DNA from: Halomarina litorea
GTDB lineage: Archaea > Halobacteriota > Halobacteria > Halobacteriales > Haloarculaceae
Reading direction: 5' to 3'
NCBI RefSeq assembly: GCF_024227715.1
Contig: NZ_CP100451.1
Location: forward strand, 1-64,000
Length of the DNA stretch: 64,000 bases
Position 1 is the first letter of the stretch; each line of letters opens with the position of its first letter. Shown in pieces: positions 33,706 to 43,672 of the stretch. Below the pieces are notes generated by a model. That model had not been told where the DNA came from and did no database searches. It was given only the letters and a program-made list of their open reading frames with translations. A program made the translations under genes and the position numbers.

Positions 33706-34137
33706 CTATTCAACGATAACTCGTCCGATCATTCCATTCTCCTCATGCGGAAGGCAGAAATACCGATACGTGCCTGCGACGTCGAACGTGTAACTGTAGG
33801 TGTCGCCGCCTTCGAGGAAGCCCCGCGCCGACGTGCTCTGGCGGACGGCCTGTTCGGACTCGTACCCACCACTGGCGAAATACGACGCGTCGGCCGGGAT
33901 CGCGTTCTCGTATGCTGGTGCCGTGTGTGGCGCCCCACCGTCGTTGGTCCACGTGACCTGCCGACCAGCATCGATGGTGATGTCTGCCGGGTCAAAGCGA
34001 AGCTCGCCAGTCATCGTCACCCTCGGTCCCGACGGGTTACTGCCCCCGAGACAGCCAGCGACTGTCGTCGTTCCGACGACTAGTGTCCCGCCAGCCCGTC
34101 GAAGCAGTGTTCGTCGCGAGTACGTATCTACTGGCAT
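33706..34137 (-). CDS. Halocyanin/plastocyanin-like copper lipoprotein
   Basis: A 143-residue cupredoxin with Tat signal (YSRRTLLRRAGGTLVVGT) and lipobox VAGC. The copper ligands are His in GGAPHTAPAY and Cys, His and Met in YFCLPHEENGM. It is shorter than the halocyanin at 24801-25448 and has no C-terminal extension. Last gene of a minus-strand series beginning with CopA, so it may receive or shuttle copper or electrons. Confidence 0.9.
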   Translation of the reverse strand: MPVDTYSRRTLLRRAGGTLVVGTTTVAGCLGGSNPSGPRVTMTGELRFDPADITIDAGRQVTWTNDGGAPHTAPAYENAIPADASYFASGGYESEQAVRQSTSARGFLEGGDTYSYTFDVAGTYRYFCLPHEENGMIGRVIVE

Positions 34138-34222
34138 CTCTAGCTCCCTCCGCCCTGCGTGTTCGTGTCATCCGCGATGCACGGGGTACGACGTCTGTTC
34201 CGAAACTGCTGTCGGACATTTG

Positions 34223-34942
34223 TCATGGTTCGATCCCTCCGGTCGACCGAGGTCTCTGTGCGATTGATTCGGGAGCGGCTCCCTCAAGCTTCTTCACGCG
34301 GGTTGCTAGAGCGAGGAACGTCGCCGCGAGCGTCAGGGTTACTGCGGCGGCGGCCGCGAGGTCGTGCGCCCCCAACGAGTGATCGAGAGCGCCGTTGACG
34401 AGTTCGGCTCGCAGGAACGTATGGTTGTACTCGCCGACAAGCGGTGTGAAGTAGTCCACGAGGTCGTTGAATCCGTACCAGACGGTGGCGACGGCGACCG
34501 CACCGACCGAGAACTCGGCGTAGCGATAGATCAGGAACGACTGCAGACTCATCGCGAGATGGCTCACGATGAGGAACCAGTAGAGCCAGGGTTCGATGCC
34601 GCCGGGACCGTTGAGCACGAACTGGACGAACGGTGTCCAGAGGCCGAGCTTGATGTTGCCGAAGAACGCGAGCATATGCAGCCACTCGACGTCGTAGCCG
34701 AGTTTCCAGGCGGCGAGACTCAGCGCCACGAACAGCGTCGCAATGGGACTATCGGGGACGAACGGCCACATCACTAGCGGGGTTTGAGCAAGCTGGGAAC
34801 GGTAGTACCAGAACCCGAACGCGGTTCCCGCGAGATTGATCGAGACGATGAGCCACGCGTATCGGAGCGCCAGATCTTCGAGCCGCCGTGGAAGTGGGGC
34901 GAGGTACATCGGGAGGTCGACCCGCGAGCCAGTATCCGTCAT
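34223..34942 (-). CDS. DUF1405 family membrane protein
   Basis: A 239-residue protein with about seven TM helices. The DUF1405 pattern is visible in LIVSINLAGTAFGFWYYRSQL, MWPFVPDSPIATLF and YGFNDLVDYFTPLVGEYNHT. Function unknown. 13 bp after the Met-rich membrane gene on the same strand; in haloarchaea DUF1405 and DUF63 are often neighbours of halocyanin and copper ATPase genes. Confidence 0.8.
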   Translation of the reverse strand: MTDTGSRVDLPMYLAPLPRRLEDLALRYAWLIVSINLAGTAFGFWYYRSQLAQTPLVMWPFVPDSPIATLFVALSLAAWKLGYDVEWLHMLAFFGNIKLGLWTPFVQFVLNGPGGIEPWLYWFLIVSHLAMSLQSFLIYRYAEFSVGAVAVATVWYGFNDLVDYFTPLVGEYNHTFLRAELVNGALDHSLGAHDLAAAAAVTLTLAATFLALATRVKKLEGAAPESIAQRPRSTGGIEP

Positions 34943-34955
34943 TCGTTCGATGACG

Positions 34956-35411
34956 TCACATCTCCGATCCAGCGTCGACGCGATTCGTCATGATGATGCC
35001 GCTGATCAGCATTAGTACTGCGAGTGCGACCATTCCGAGGTCCCAGCCCATTCCGGCAGTCATCGGAGAGCCCATACTACCCATTCCGCCGTCCATGCTC
35101 GATCCCATGCCGCTTCCCATCCCCCAGTTCGCGCTTCCAGTAACGCCGACGAGCACCTGGTTGAGTAGCATTACCAGCGAGTAGCCGATCATCAGCGGAC
35201 CGCTCGCATTCCCGAGTCGGACCGCGGAGGGCGTCAGCAAGACCACGCCGTGCACTACGACCACCACGCCGAGGAGGGCCATGAGGAGCCCGCTGTTCGA
35301 CCCCATCATCCCGCTGCCACCGGTTGCTGACACCAGCGAGTACAGGCCCGAGACCACGGCGATCGCTGCTCCGTACTGCCGCATCGTCGTACTATCGGTG
35401 TTCGTGTTCAT
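34956..35411 (-). CDS. Met/Gly-rich four-TM membrane protein
   Basis: A 151-residue protein. Four TM helices surround a Met/Gly-rich loop between TM3 and TM4 (WGMGSGMGSSMDGGMGSMG, about residues 95-120). Such loops bind Cu(I) in several exporters and oxidases. It starts 1 nt after the DUF63 stop, so both are coupled. No named family recognised. Confidence 0.72.
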   Translation of the reverse strand: MNTNTDSTTMRQYGAAIAVVSGLYSLVSATGGSGMMGSNSGLLMALLGVVVVVHGVVLLTPSAVRLGNASGPLMIGYSLVMLLNQVLVGVTGSANWGMGSGMGSSMDGGMGSMGSPMTAGMGWDLGMVALAVLMLISGIIMTNRVDAGSEM

Positions 35412-35412
35412 G

Positions 35413-36411
35413 TTAGACTCCGAGCATCATCCTGAGTGATCCTCTGACTCCCATCGGCAGTCCAATCGCGCCGATGAAAAACGCCATGAGCCACCACCAC
35501 GTGTGGTTCATCTCTTCTCTCGCCTCCGCGAGATACCACACGATACCCCCGGTCACGAGGAGTTTGAGGACGAACGTCGAGCCGGCGAAGCCAGTTGCCT
35601 GGTACACGAGGTTCGTCAGAACCAACTTCGGGGAGTAGCCGAGGAACGCGACGCCGACGAGACTTTGCGCCCCGTCCCACAACTGACCGAAGATCGCGAG
35701 TAGGAGTAATGGATGACGGAGGTGAGGTGTATCGACGAATCCGGCACCCCAGTAGTACACGCCCGTCACTCCAAGGGCGATCCCGGTCGTTACGACCGGA
35801 ACCCACAGTCGCAGCGACACCGCCATCGTCGCACCGTACAAGAACGCCCACCCGACAGCCCCGATGGCCCACACTGCCCCGACCGCACCGATTGCCTGTG
35901 GAATCGTGACGAGTCCCCGATCGCGAGCCAGCGCCCCAGCACCGAGTGCCAGGACGGTGACCGCGGTGACGACGAAATAGATCGACGGCGTGATGAACAG
36001 CACATCGTACTCCCCGAGCAGGCCGATATCTTCGAGGGCACGCATCGCGCCGCCGGCGACGATAATCGGGGCGAACCCGTAGGCAAGTCGTGCGTCGAAC
36101 GTGACGTCGAGGGCGTCCAGATACGCCCGTAGCCCAGGGAGGCTGTACAGGACCGCCGCGAGGTACGTCACCGTATTCACCGCGTTGTACCCACGTACGG
36201 CCCGAATCCCCTCGTGGGTCACTGGCTGGCTGGCGGCGTCGGCGACAACCGGTCCCCAGAGGTACTGCCAGACGAATCGGTCATAGACCAGCGTCGGGAA
36301 CACGAGGAGTGCGACGCCGATGAGGAGTACTGGGCCGAGCAGATACAGCAGCCACCACTCGCGCGATCCAGTGTCGGGCAGTGTCCCCCAGGCGTGTCGA
36401 GCAGTGCTCAC
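35413..36411 (-). CDS. DUF63 family membrane protein
   Basis: A 332-residue polytopic protein (about nine TM helices). DUF63 features include RGYNAVNTVTYLAAVLYSLP, FAPIIVAGGAMRALEDIGLL and LAIFGQLWDGAQSLVGVAFL. GTG start chosen because it overlaps the DUF7123 stop as GTGA; an ATG at 36459 would overlap that gene by 52 nt. Family function unknown; spread is archaeal. Confidence 0.82.
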   Translation of the reverse strand: MSTARHAWGTLPDTGSREWWLLYLLGPVLLIGVALLVFPTLVYDRFVWQYLWGPVVADAASQPVTHEGIRAVRGYNAVNTVTYLAAVLYSLPGLRAYLDALDVTFDARLAYGFAPIIVAGGAMRALEDIGLLGEYDVLFITPSIYFVVTAVTVLALGAGALARDRGLVTIPQAIGAVGAVWAIGAVGWAFLYGATMAVSLRLWVPVVTTGIALGVTGVYYWGAGFVDTPHLRHPLLLLAIFGQLWDGAQSLVGVAFLGYSPKLVLTNLVYQATGFAGSTFVLKLLVTGGIVWYLAEAREEMNHTWWWLMAFFIGAIGLPMGVRGSLRMMLGV

Positions 36412-36632
36412 GCCGTGCTCACCTCGAGGCGCCACGTCGTACTCTTCGAACGTCCCCACTTCTCGAGGGAGATATCGGCGAGGTCGTCCTGAAGCTGACT
36501 GAGATACTGCGCGACAGCTTTCGGTGATGCGTCCAACTCGTTGGCAATCTCACGAGCACGGAGGTACGTCGGCTCGGAGCTGGCCGTCTTAACGAGATAC
36601 GCGTGCACCGTTTGGCGGGAAATATTGGACAT
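36408..36632 (-). CDS. DUF7123-type small winged-helix protein
   Basis: A 74-residue protein that reads as a winged helix: QTVHAYLVKTASSEPTYLRA, REIANELDASPKAVAQYLSQ, then EKWGRSKSTTWRLEV as the wing. It lies 18 bp after CopA and overlaps DUF63, so it may regulate, or be regulated with, the copper genes around it. Confidence 0.8.
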   Translation of the reverse strand: MSNISRQTVHAYLVKTASSEPTYLRAREIANELDASPKAVAQYLSQLQDDLADISLEKWGRSKSTTWRLEVSTA

Positions 36633-36650
36633 CGGTTGAGCGAGTGACGT

Positions 36651-39275
36651 TCAGCGGAACCAGCCCAGCAGTTTGTAGTCGTGGTCGGGGGTATACCGCC
36701 GGAACAGCAGGCTGTTCGACAGTACCGACACGCTGGAGAACGCCATCGCGCCAGCAGCGAGCACCGGTTGGAGTAATCCGAGCGAGGCCAGCGGAATCAT
36801 CGCCGTGTTGTACCCCAGCGCCCACACGAGGTTCTGTTTGATTTTCGCGAGCGTCGCGTCCGAGATGCGGATGGCCTTCACGACGTCGAGCGGGTCGTCG
36901 CGCATCAGCGTCACGTCCGCCGCCTCGATGGCGACGTCCGTCCCCGAGCCGATGGCCGTCCCGACGTACGCGACGGCAAGGGCGGGCGCATCGTTGACGC
37001 CGTCGCCCACCATCATCGCCTTGCGCCCTTCGTCCTGAATGCTCTCGACGGCGTCGGACTTGTCTTCGGGGAGAACCTCCGCACGGACGTTCTCGGGGTC
37101 GATGCCGACCTGCTCGGCGACCGAGCGGGCGGTCCGTTCGTTGTCGCCGGTGATCATCATCACGTCGACGCCGCGTTCCTGCAGTTGGCTCACGGCGTCT
37201 TTCGCACTCTCTTTGACTGTGTCGGCGTCAGCGACCACGCCGACGAGTTCGCCCTCGTCCGTGCCGGCAGGCACGCGGGCGACGAGCATCGCCGTCTTCC
37301 CCTCGTTCTCTAGGCGCTCCATCGTCTCTTGGGCGGGTGACGGGTCGATCCCGTTGTCCCGGAGCAGCTTCCGGTTGCCCACCAGCACCTCGCTGTCACC
37401 GACGGTCGCTTTGATGCCGTGACCGGGGACGTTCTCGAAGTCGTCCGGGTCGGTTACATCGATCCCGCGCTCTCTGGCTCCGTCGACGATAGCGCGGGCG
37501 AGGGGGTGTTCGCTCCCGCTCTCGGCGGTGGCTGCCAGCCGCAGCACGTCGTCCTCGCTGAGGCGCTCCTGTGCAGTTAGCTGGCCCCCATCTGCGGCAG
37601 GGTTCCCACCGTCCGCGACCGGTTGGCCGTCTCCGTTGAAGACGACCACGTCGGTGAGTTCCATCTCTCCTTTCGTGAGCGTGCCCGTCTTGTCGAAGAC
37701 CACCGTGTCGACGTCCTTCGCCCGTTCGAGGATGTCGCCGCCCTTGAACAGGACGCCGTTCTGTGCGCCGATGGTTGTCCCGACCATCGTCGCCGCCGGC
37801 GTTGCGAGTCCGAGCGCACAGGGACAGGCGATGAGCACCGACGACGCGAAGACGATGATAGAGAACTCGAAGACCGATACGCCGCCGGCAGCGACGGGGC
37901 CGCCAGCAACGAGGCTCCAAAGCGGAAGCGCGTCGATAACTCCGACGAGGAGTTCGGGGAACAGATACCAGACGACGCCCCAGAAAAGGGCGTTCACGAT
38001 AACCACGGGCACGAAGTACGCCGAGATGCGGTCGGCGAGGTTCTGGATGTCGGGCTGGCGTGACTGGGCTTCCTTGACCGTCTGAACGATCTGCTGGAGC
38101 GCCGTGTCCTTGCCGACCTTCGTCGCCTCCACGACGAGCACGCCGTTCTCGTTGATGGTCGAGCCGACCACCTCGTCGCCCTCGCTCTTCTCGACAGGGA
38201 CGGACTCGCCGGTGACCATCGACTCATCAACGGCTGACTGCCCGTCGACGACGACCCCGTCGGTCGGAATCTGCTCACCGGGGCGGACCTTCATTCGATC
38301 CCCGACCTCAACGTCCTCAAGCGGGATTTCCTCCTCGTTGCTGTTCTCGTCGACGACGGTGGCTGTCTCGGCCTCCATCTCGAGCAGCTTCCGGAGCGCC
38401 TCACCGGCCTGGCCCTTCGAGCGGGCTTCGAGGTAGTTCCCGAGCGTGATGAACACGAGGATGAGCGCCGCCGTATCGAAATACAGCCCCCCGGCGATTA
38501 CCCCTGAGAGGACCGCCACGGAGTAGACGTACGCGGTGGTCGAACCCAGCGCGATCAGCACGTCCATGTTGGCGCGGCCGTTCTTCACGAGCGCCTTGTA
38601 GGAGTTCTTGTAGAACGGCCAGCCGAGTACCAGCTGGACGGGCGTCGCCAGCAGGAACTCGACCCAGCCGAACTCGATGCCAAGAATGGTCTCCGGAAGG
38701 ACGCCACCGCCGAGCAGGAATTTTTCGACGAGGAAGAACAGCAGCGGGGCCGACAGCGCTGCACCGAACAGCGTCAGCCGCAACTGTCGCCTGATCTCTG
38801 CTTGCCGGGCCTCCTCTCGGGCGTCACCACCAGACCCGTCCTCAGTCTCCGCGTCCTCACGGACGGGCGAGTAGCCAGCGTCCTCGATGGCGTCGTAGAA
38901 GTCCGAGAGGCTCGCCTCGGCCGGGTTGTACGTGACCTGTGCCTCGTCGGTCGCGAAGTTCACGTCGGCGCTGACGACACCCGGCGTCCGTTCGAGCGCG
39001 TCCTGCACCGTCTCCGAGCAGTTCGCACACGACATGTCCGTGATACCGATGTTCACTGAATCTGTGACTGGCGAGTAGCCAGCGTCCTCGATAGCATCGA
39101 ATATTTGGCCGAGTGAGACGTCGTCCGGGTCGTACTCGACACTCCCCTCGTCGGTCGCGAAGTTGATGTTCGCGTCCGAGACGCCATCTACGGATTCAAC
39201 GGCGTCAGTGATGGTTTGCGAGCAGTTCGCGCAACTCATCCCCTGGATGTCGATTTGGCTTTTCCGCTGACTCAT
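36651..39275 (-). CDS. copA: Cu(I)-transporting P1B-type ATPase, CopA-like
   Basis: An 874-residue copper exporter. Two N-terminal HMA domains carry the CxxC motifs GMSCANC (residues 12-18) and DMSCANC (near 80). Then come the actuator loop with MVTGES, the membrane copper motif CPC (near 483), the phosphorylation site DKTGT (near 528) and the hinge GDGVNDAP (near 757). In the last block [17 protein letters not shown] departs from the usual [11 protein letters not shown] at two positions. It looks complete. The minus-strand TRASH regulator lies upstream and DUF7123, DUF63, DUF1405 and halocyanin follow. Confidence 0.95.
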   Translation of the reverse strand: MSQRKSQIDIQGMSCANCSQTITDAVESVDGVSDANINFATDEGSVEYDPDDVSLGQIFDAIEDAGYSPVTDSVNIGITDMSCANCSETVQDALERTPGVVSADVNFATDEAQVTYNPAEASLSDFYDAIEDAGYSPVREDAETEDGSGGDAREEARQAEIRRQLRLTLFGAALSAPLLFFLVEKFLLGGGVLPETILGIEFGWVEFLLATPVQLVLGWPFYKNSYKALVKNGRANMDVLIALGSTTAYVYSVAVLSGVIAGGLYFDTAALILVFITLGNYLEARSKGQAGEALRKLLEMEAETATVVDENSNEEEIPLEDVEVGDRMKVRPGEQIPTDGVVVDGQSAVDESMVTGESVPVEKSEGDEVVGSTINENGVLVVEATKVGKDTALQQIVQTVKEAQSRQPDIQNLADRISAYFVPVVIVNALFWGVVWYLFPELLVGVIDALPLWSLVAGGPVAAGGVSVFEFSIIVFASSVLIACPCALGLATPAATMVGTTIGAQNGVLFKGGDILERAKDVDTVVFDKTGTLTKGEMELTDVVVFNGDGQPVADGGNPAADGGQLTAQERLSEDDVLRLAATAESGSEHPLARAIVDGARERGIDVTDPDDFENVPGHGIKATVGDSEVLVGNRKLLRDNGIDPSPAQETMERLENEGKTAMLVARVPAGTDEGELVGVVADADTVKESAKDAVSQLQERGVDVMMITGDNERTARSVAEQVGIDPENVRAEVLPEDKSDAVESIQDEGRKAMMVGDGVNDAPALAVAYVGTAIGSGTDVAIEAADVTLMRDDPLDVVKAIRISDATLAKIKQNLVWALGYNTAMIPLASLGLLQPVLAAGAMAFSSVSVLSNSLLFRRYTPDHDYKLLGWFR

Positions 39276-39350
39276 TACATGCTCATACGGCCTCCATATT
39301 CAATCGGTTTGCCCTTTCAGGTGTTCGGCGAATGTGGCTGTGGAATTTCG

Positions 39351-39359
39351 AATCCAAAG
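39351..39359 (-). promoter_or_regulatory. CTTTGGATT motif between TRASH regulator and copA
   Basis: On the minus strand CTTTGGATT lies 76-84 bp upstream of the copA start. It is repeated on the plus strand at 40040-40048. Confidence 0.35.
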
Positions 39360-39380
39360 CAGTCTAGCAGGCCTTTCTAA

Positions 39381-39980
39381 TCAATCAGCTCCCTGCTGAA
39401 GCTGCTCGTATTTCTCCTCGAACCGGGATTCACACGACGGACAACAGAACTGGTACAACTCCCCGTCGATGCGGGTGGCTGTCCCCTCGCTATCGACCGT
39501 ATTCCCGCACTGGGCACAGGAGAGGGCGAACTCCGTCCCGCCCAGATCAGGCGACCAGTCAGCGCGTGCTAGGAGCGTCACTCCGAAATCTGCGATTGCT
39601 CCGTCGTCGAGCGTGTCGTCGAGCCAGCTCGCAACGTCGTTGTCTGGAACGCGCGCATAGACGACCAGATCGCCTTCAGCGGTGGTGAACACGTGCTCGA
39701 CAGCCCCCTCATCGAGCAGGACATCTTTAAGTGGCCCGACTCCCGGACCGTCCGAGGCGACGTCCAGCGTCAGCAACACGGGAATGCCTTTCCGGAGTTG
39801 TGAGCGGTCGACATCGAGGGTGAACCGGCTGATGATTCCCATCTCCTGCAGTCTCGCCACCCGATCCGACACGGCCGGTGCCGAGAGGCCGACGACGTCC
39901 GCGATATCACTGTACGGTCGACGAGCGTTCGACAGCAGGAGCTGGAGGATTTCCAGATCGGTTTCGTCGAGGTCGCGCAT
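39381..39980 (-). CDS. Lrp/AsnC-type HTH regulator with TRASH domain (copy 2)
   Basis: A 199-residue paralogue of the protein at 9421-10017. The winged helix is LDETDLEILQLLLSNARRPY with SAPAVSDRVARLQEMGIIS, and the TRASH domain has LSCAQCGNTV and FCCPSCESRFEEKYEQL. Copper sensing and control of copA/copZ is known for this type in Halobacterium. It is placed between copA and the divergent chaperone/CopB genes, so it can serve both sides through the motifs at 39351 and 40034. Confidence 0.9.
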   Translation of the reverse strand: MRDLDETDLEILQLLLSNARRPYSDIADVVGLSAPAVSDRVARLQEMGIISRFTLDVDRSQLRKGIPVLLTLDVASDGPGVGPLKDVLLDEGAVEHVFTTAEGDLVVYARVPDNDVASWLDDTLDDGAIADFGVTLLARADWSPDLGGTEFALSCAQCGNTVDSEGTATRIDGELYQFCCPSCESRFEEKYEQLQQGAD

Positions 39981-40033
39981 AGTGGACCAACGACAACGAA
40001 TGACTAAAGCATCTCGGTGCTACCTGCTTAGCT

Positions 40034-40046
40034 TCCAAACTTTGGA
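40034..40046. promoter_or_regulatory. TCCAAA-C-TTTGGA palindrome in copper divergent region
   Basis: A perfect 13-bp palindrome centred on C at 40040, 66 bp before the chaperone start and 54 bp before the TRASH regulator start. Its right half continues as CTTTGGATT, matching 39351-39359 (minus). Confidence 0.5.
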
Positions 40047-40111
40047 TTGCTTGTGACTCGCTGTTTCGAAGGGAAAATCCGCATAAGAGTGGGAGGCGTA
40101 CGTATCCATGT

Positions 40112-40309
40112 ATGTCGACGACCATCACCGTCGAGGGAATGACTTGCGGCCACTGCGAACAGACAGTCGAAGAAGCGCTTCGAGAGGCGAGCGGCGTGAC
40201 CGACGTAACTGTCGATCGAGAAGCCGAACAGGCGAGCATCGAGGGCGATGCTGACGCCACGGCACTCGTCCAAGCCGTCGAGGACGCTGGCTACACCGCC
40301 CACGCCTGA
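40112..40309 (+). CDS. CopZ-like copper chaperone (HMA domain)
   Basis: A 65-residue single HMA domain, MSTTITVEGMTCGHCEQTVE, with the Cu(I) site MTCGHC at residues 10-15 and the normal beta-alpha-beta order to GYTAHA. It should carry Cu(I) to the ATPases flanking it. Start follows a nearby alternative ATG at 40108 that is out of frame. Diverges from the TRASH regulator and precedes the CopB gene by 123 bp. Confidence 0.92.
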   Translation: MSTTITVEGMTCGHCEQTVEEALREASGVTDVTVDREAEQASIEGDADATALVQAVEDAGYTAHA

Positions 40310-40432
40310 GAAACGCCGGAACGCACGCTGACGAACGCCCCGCCGTTCTCGTTCGATTCCGACCCTCTCGATGGCACCGCGCAGTGTCAGGGTCTGGACA
40401 ATATAATGAGGGGCGGCACCAAAACCCACGCC

Positions 40433-42736
40433 ATGAGCAACCATCCAGACCACGAGCATTCCGGAAACCTCTCCCCGGGGCCTCACCCACCGCATCAATC
40501 CGAAGGATCCGTCTACTGTTGTCGAATTTGCCAGTTAGAAGCAGATGCTGAAGTGCGAGCAACAGCTTACGCGTTATCCGAGCAGCAGTCCCACCCCACG
40601 GAGTACGAAGCGCATACTGCGGCGGATGAGGCCACCACGGAACCCGAACATCCCGAGCACGAGCACCGCCAAGCCGAAACCGAACACACTCATCACGGGG
40701 AAACTGAGCACGACCACGGTGCGCACGGTCACCAAGGGGATCACGAGGATCACGGCGCACATACGGACCACACGGGCCACGAAGGGATGTTCCGCCGGCG
40801 GTTCTGGGTGTCGCTCGTCCTCTCGGTGCCAGTCATCTTCTTCAGCGAGTTCATCCAGGACGTCTTCGGCTACTCCGCGCCTACGTTCCCAGGTAGTGTC
40901 TGGATCACGCCAGTCCTCTCGGTAATCATCTTCGCGTACGGTGGGATTCCATTCCTCTCGATGGCCCGGACGGAACTCGAGAACCGGGAGCCGGGGATGA
41001 TGATGCTCATCTCGTTGGCCATCACCGTCGCGTTCGTCTACTCGATTGCGAGTTTGTTCCTCGAGGGGACGACGCCATTCTTCTGGGAACTCGTCACGCT
41101 GATCGACATCATGCTGCTAGGCCACTGGATGGAGATGCGGTCGGTCCGACAGGCTTCTGGAGCGCTCGACGAGCTGGCGAAGCTCATGCCCGACACCGCC
41201 GAGCGCGTCACCGAGAGCGGAGACACGGAGGAGGTACCCGTCTCTGAACTCGGCGAGGGCGACGTCGTTCTCGTTCGTCCGGGTGCAAGTGTACCTGCGG
41301 ATGGGGAAGTCGTCGAGGGTGAGTCCTCGGTCGACGAATCGATGATTACTGGGGAATCCCGTCCTGTCGACAAGGAACCCGGGTCGGAAGTCGTCGCTGG
41401 TACGGTCAACCAGGACGGCAGCCTCCGCGTTCGCGTCACGAAGACCGGCGACGAGACGACGCTGGCGGGCATTATGCGACTGGTCGACGAGGCCCAGCAG
41501 TCCAAATCCCGTACGCAACTCCTGGCCGACCGGGCCGCTGGTTGGTTGTTCTACGTGGCACTCGGCGTCGCGGCGATTACGGCCATCGCGTGGGTCGTCG
41601 CGGTCGGGTTCAACATCGGCGTGCTCGAACGCGTCGTGACGGTCCTCGTCATCGCCTGTCCGCATGCCCTCGGCTTGGCCGTCCCGCTCGTAGTGGCGAT
41701 CAACACCTCCACGGCTGCCCAGAACGGGATGCTCATCCGCGACCGCATCGCTATGGAGGAGGCCCGGAACCTCGATACGGTGATGTTCGACAAGACCGGA
41801 ACACTCACGAAGGGCGAGCAGGGCGTCGTCGGTGTCGAGACGGCAGGCGATTGGGACGAGGAGCGGGCGTTCGAAGTCGCTGCGGGCGTCGAGGGTGATT
41901 CCGAGCACATGATTGCCCGCGCTATCCGGAACGCCGCCGAGGAGCGGGGCGTCCAGCGAGCGAGCGTCTCGAAGTTCGAGAACCTCCGTGGACTCGGCGT
42001 TCGGGCGACCGTCGATGGCGAGGTGGTTCACCTCGGCGGCCCCAACCTGATCGAGAAACTCGGTATCGACCGCCCCGACGACATCACCGCCTTCGCGGAG
42101 GAAGCCGGCTCGAACGCACAGACGGTCATCTACCTGATTCACGACGAATCCGAAGTCATGGCGGCGTTCGCGCTGGCGGACGTCATCCGCGAGGAGAGTC
42201 GGCAGGCCATTGAGGCACTGCACGAAATGGGAATCGAGGTGGCGATGCTTACGGGGGACTCCGAGGACGTCGCGAAGGCCGTCTCCGAAGAACTCGGCAT
42301 CGACCAGTACTTCGCGGAGGTCCTGCCCGAGGAGAAAGACACCAAGGTCGAACAGCTCCAGTCGGAAGGGAAGCTGGTCGCCATGGTGGGCGACGGCGTC
42401 AACGACGCCCCCGCGCTCACCAGAGCCGACGTGGGCATCGCCATCGGCTCGGGAACCGACGTGGCCATCGAGTCGGGCGACATCATCCTCGTCGACAACA
42501 ACCCACTAGATGTCGTCCGTCTCATCAAACTCTCGAAGGCGAGCTACCGGAAGATGCAGGAGAATCTCGTCTGGGCCAGCGGCTACAACGTGTTCGCGCT
42601 GCCTCTCGCTGCGGGAGTCCTCGCACCCATCGGGATTCTGCTGTCGCCGGCGATCGGCGCCGTGTTCATGTCGCTGTCGACGATCATCGTCGCGATCAAC
42701 GCCCGCCGACTCCGGGGAGTCGACCTCTCGGCATGA
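40433..42736 (+). CDS. copB: P1B-type ATPase, CopB-like (CPH motif)
   Basis: A 767-residue ATPase with a His-rich N-terminal segment of about 110 residues (including [20 protein letters not shown]) and a CRIC pair, but no HMA domain. The membrane motif is CPH (near 410), the mark of CopB-type Cu(II)/Cu(I) exporters. MITGES, DKTGT (near 452) and [20 protein letters not shown] are intact. A TATA-like AATATAAT about 30 nt before the ATG at 40433 makes a leaderless start there likely; ATG 40406 is the alternative. Confidence 0.93.
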   Translation: MSNHPDHEHSGNLSPGPHPPHQSEGSVYCCRICQLEADAEVRATAYALSEQQSHPTEYEAHTAADEATTEPEHPEHEHRQAETEHTHHGETEHDHGAHGHQGDHEDHGAHTDHTGHEGMFRRRFWVSLVLSVPVIFFSEFIQDVFGYSAPTFPGSVWITPVLSVIIFAYGGIPFLSMARTELENREPGMMMLISLAITVAFVYSIASLFLEGTTPFFWELVTLIDIMLLGHWMEMRSVRQASGALDELAKLMPDTAERVTESGDTEEVPVSELGEGDVVLVRPGASVPADGEVVEGESSVDESMITGESRPVDKEPGSEVVAGTVNQDGSLRVRVTKTGDETTLAGIMRLVDEAQQSKSRTQLLADRAAGWLFYVALGVAAITAIAWVVAVGFNIGVLERVVTVLVIACPHALGLAVPLVVAINTSTAAQNGMLIRDRIAMEEARNLDTVMFDKTGTLTKGEQGVVGVETAGDWDEERAFEVAAGVEGDSEHMIARAIRNAAEERGVQRASVSKFENLRGLGVRATVDGEVVHLGGPNLIEKLGIDRPDDITAFAEEAGSNAQTVIYLIHDESEVMAAFALADVIREESRQAIEALHEMGIEVAMLTGDSEDVAKAVSEELGIDQYFAEVLPEEKDTKVEQLQSEGKLVAMVGDGVNDAPALTRADVGIAIGSGTDVAIESGDIILVDNNPLDVVRLIKLSKASYRKMQENLVWASGYNVFALPLAAGVLAPIGILLSPAIGAVFMSLSTIIVAINARRLRGVDLSA

Positions 42737-42993
42737 CGACGCTGATCGTCGGAGGCTACGGATCGGTCGGTCACACGATAGCAGAAGAACTGGCCACTGC
42801 GCCTGACGACCCGAGCGCAGTGATTATCGCTGGTCGCGACGCGATCAAAACGAACGCCGTCGCCAGCGAGTTCGGAGACCACGTCTCTGGCGTTGCGTTC
42901 GACTTCCAAGAGACGGGTTCGTACGCTCGTGTCCTCGAAGATCCGGACCAGATCGTGATGTGCGTGGATATGCTGACCACGAAGCGGGTGTAA
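42733..42993 (+). CDS. Truncated Rossmann (saccharopine-dehydrogenase-like) N-terminal fragment
   Basis: An 86-residue frame overlapping the CopB stop by [22 protein letters not shown] is a dinucleotide-binding loop and [20 protein letters not shown] its continuation, as in saccharopine-dehydrogenase-like oxidoreductases of 350-400 residues. After VMCVDML the frame ends; the rest is missing. Likely a remnant that still uses the coupled start; a genuinely short protein is less likely. Confidence 0.6.
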   Translation: MTTLIVGGYGSVGHTIAEELATAPDDPSAVIIAGRDAIKTNAVASEFGDHVSGVAFDFQETGSYARVLEDPDQIVMCVDMLTTKRV

Positions 42994-43130
42994 TACCGTC
43001 GCCTGGTATCGTCGCAGTAGACCTAATGATATCGATAATGGCTTGTTGAGACACCTTGGCGAACCTCTGGTCGTTGTCTTCGGCGTACTACAGCTCACTG
43101 AAGGGGATCAGCGCACGACGGGAGCGGGAT

Positions 43131-43403
43131 TCAGATCGTATCATCAGGATCGTGTTCTTTTATCATGCGAGTGGCTTCGTTCTCATACCGTTCTTTCAAC
43201 TCCGCCTCATCGACGGATTCGAGGTTGTCGGGAGAGACATCCTTTGCGGCAGTCACCGTATCGAGGTCGATCGCCTGGGCGGCGAGTTCCCGTCGGAAGA
43301 GTCGCTCACCATCAGCGGTCGCGTACTTGAGGATGACTAGATCACGGTTGTTGTACCCGCGCTCAACGAGCCACACGCGAACGGTGTCACTTTCGGAAGA
43401 CAC
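43131..43403 (-). CDS. Small acidic haloarchaeal protein, unknown
   Basis: A 90-residue protein with an alpha/beta start (SDTVRVWLVERGYNNRDLVI, LKYATADGERLFRRELA) and an acidic helical end (ESVDEAELKERYENEATRMI). Composition is typical of halophile proteins. Similar small proteins appear in haloarchaea without known function. It stands alone. Confidence 0.65.
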   Translation of the reverse strand: MSSESDTVRVWLVERGYNNRDLVILKYATADGERLFRRELAAQAIDLDTVTAAKDVSPDNLESVDEAELKERYENEATRMIKEHDPDDTI

Positions 43404-43672
43404 TGCCGAAGCGGATGGGGGACACGAGGATAGTCGTTGGGCTTACACTGACGGCAGGCGTCGAATCCGAACTCGATAGTCAAGAGCTGTGTTCAGAGCT
43501 CGACTTCTCCACTGTCTCAATCTACCTCCTCGACAGTGACTTAGCTTCCAGCGCGCTGCGTCGGGTTTCCCGGCGAGCCAGCGCGCCATTCCCTCGTCGT
43601 CATCGATGACCGCGACGGCATAGTCGATTCAACCCAGTCCTTTCCGATGCTATACACAGAACGGGTACTCCC

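Noticed and set aside
43415-43609. Small plus-strand frame after the acidic protein gene
   Set aside because: Its end is Arg/Ser-rich and no start signal or family is visible.
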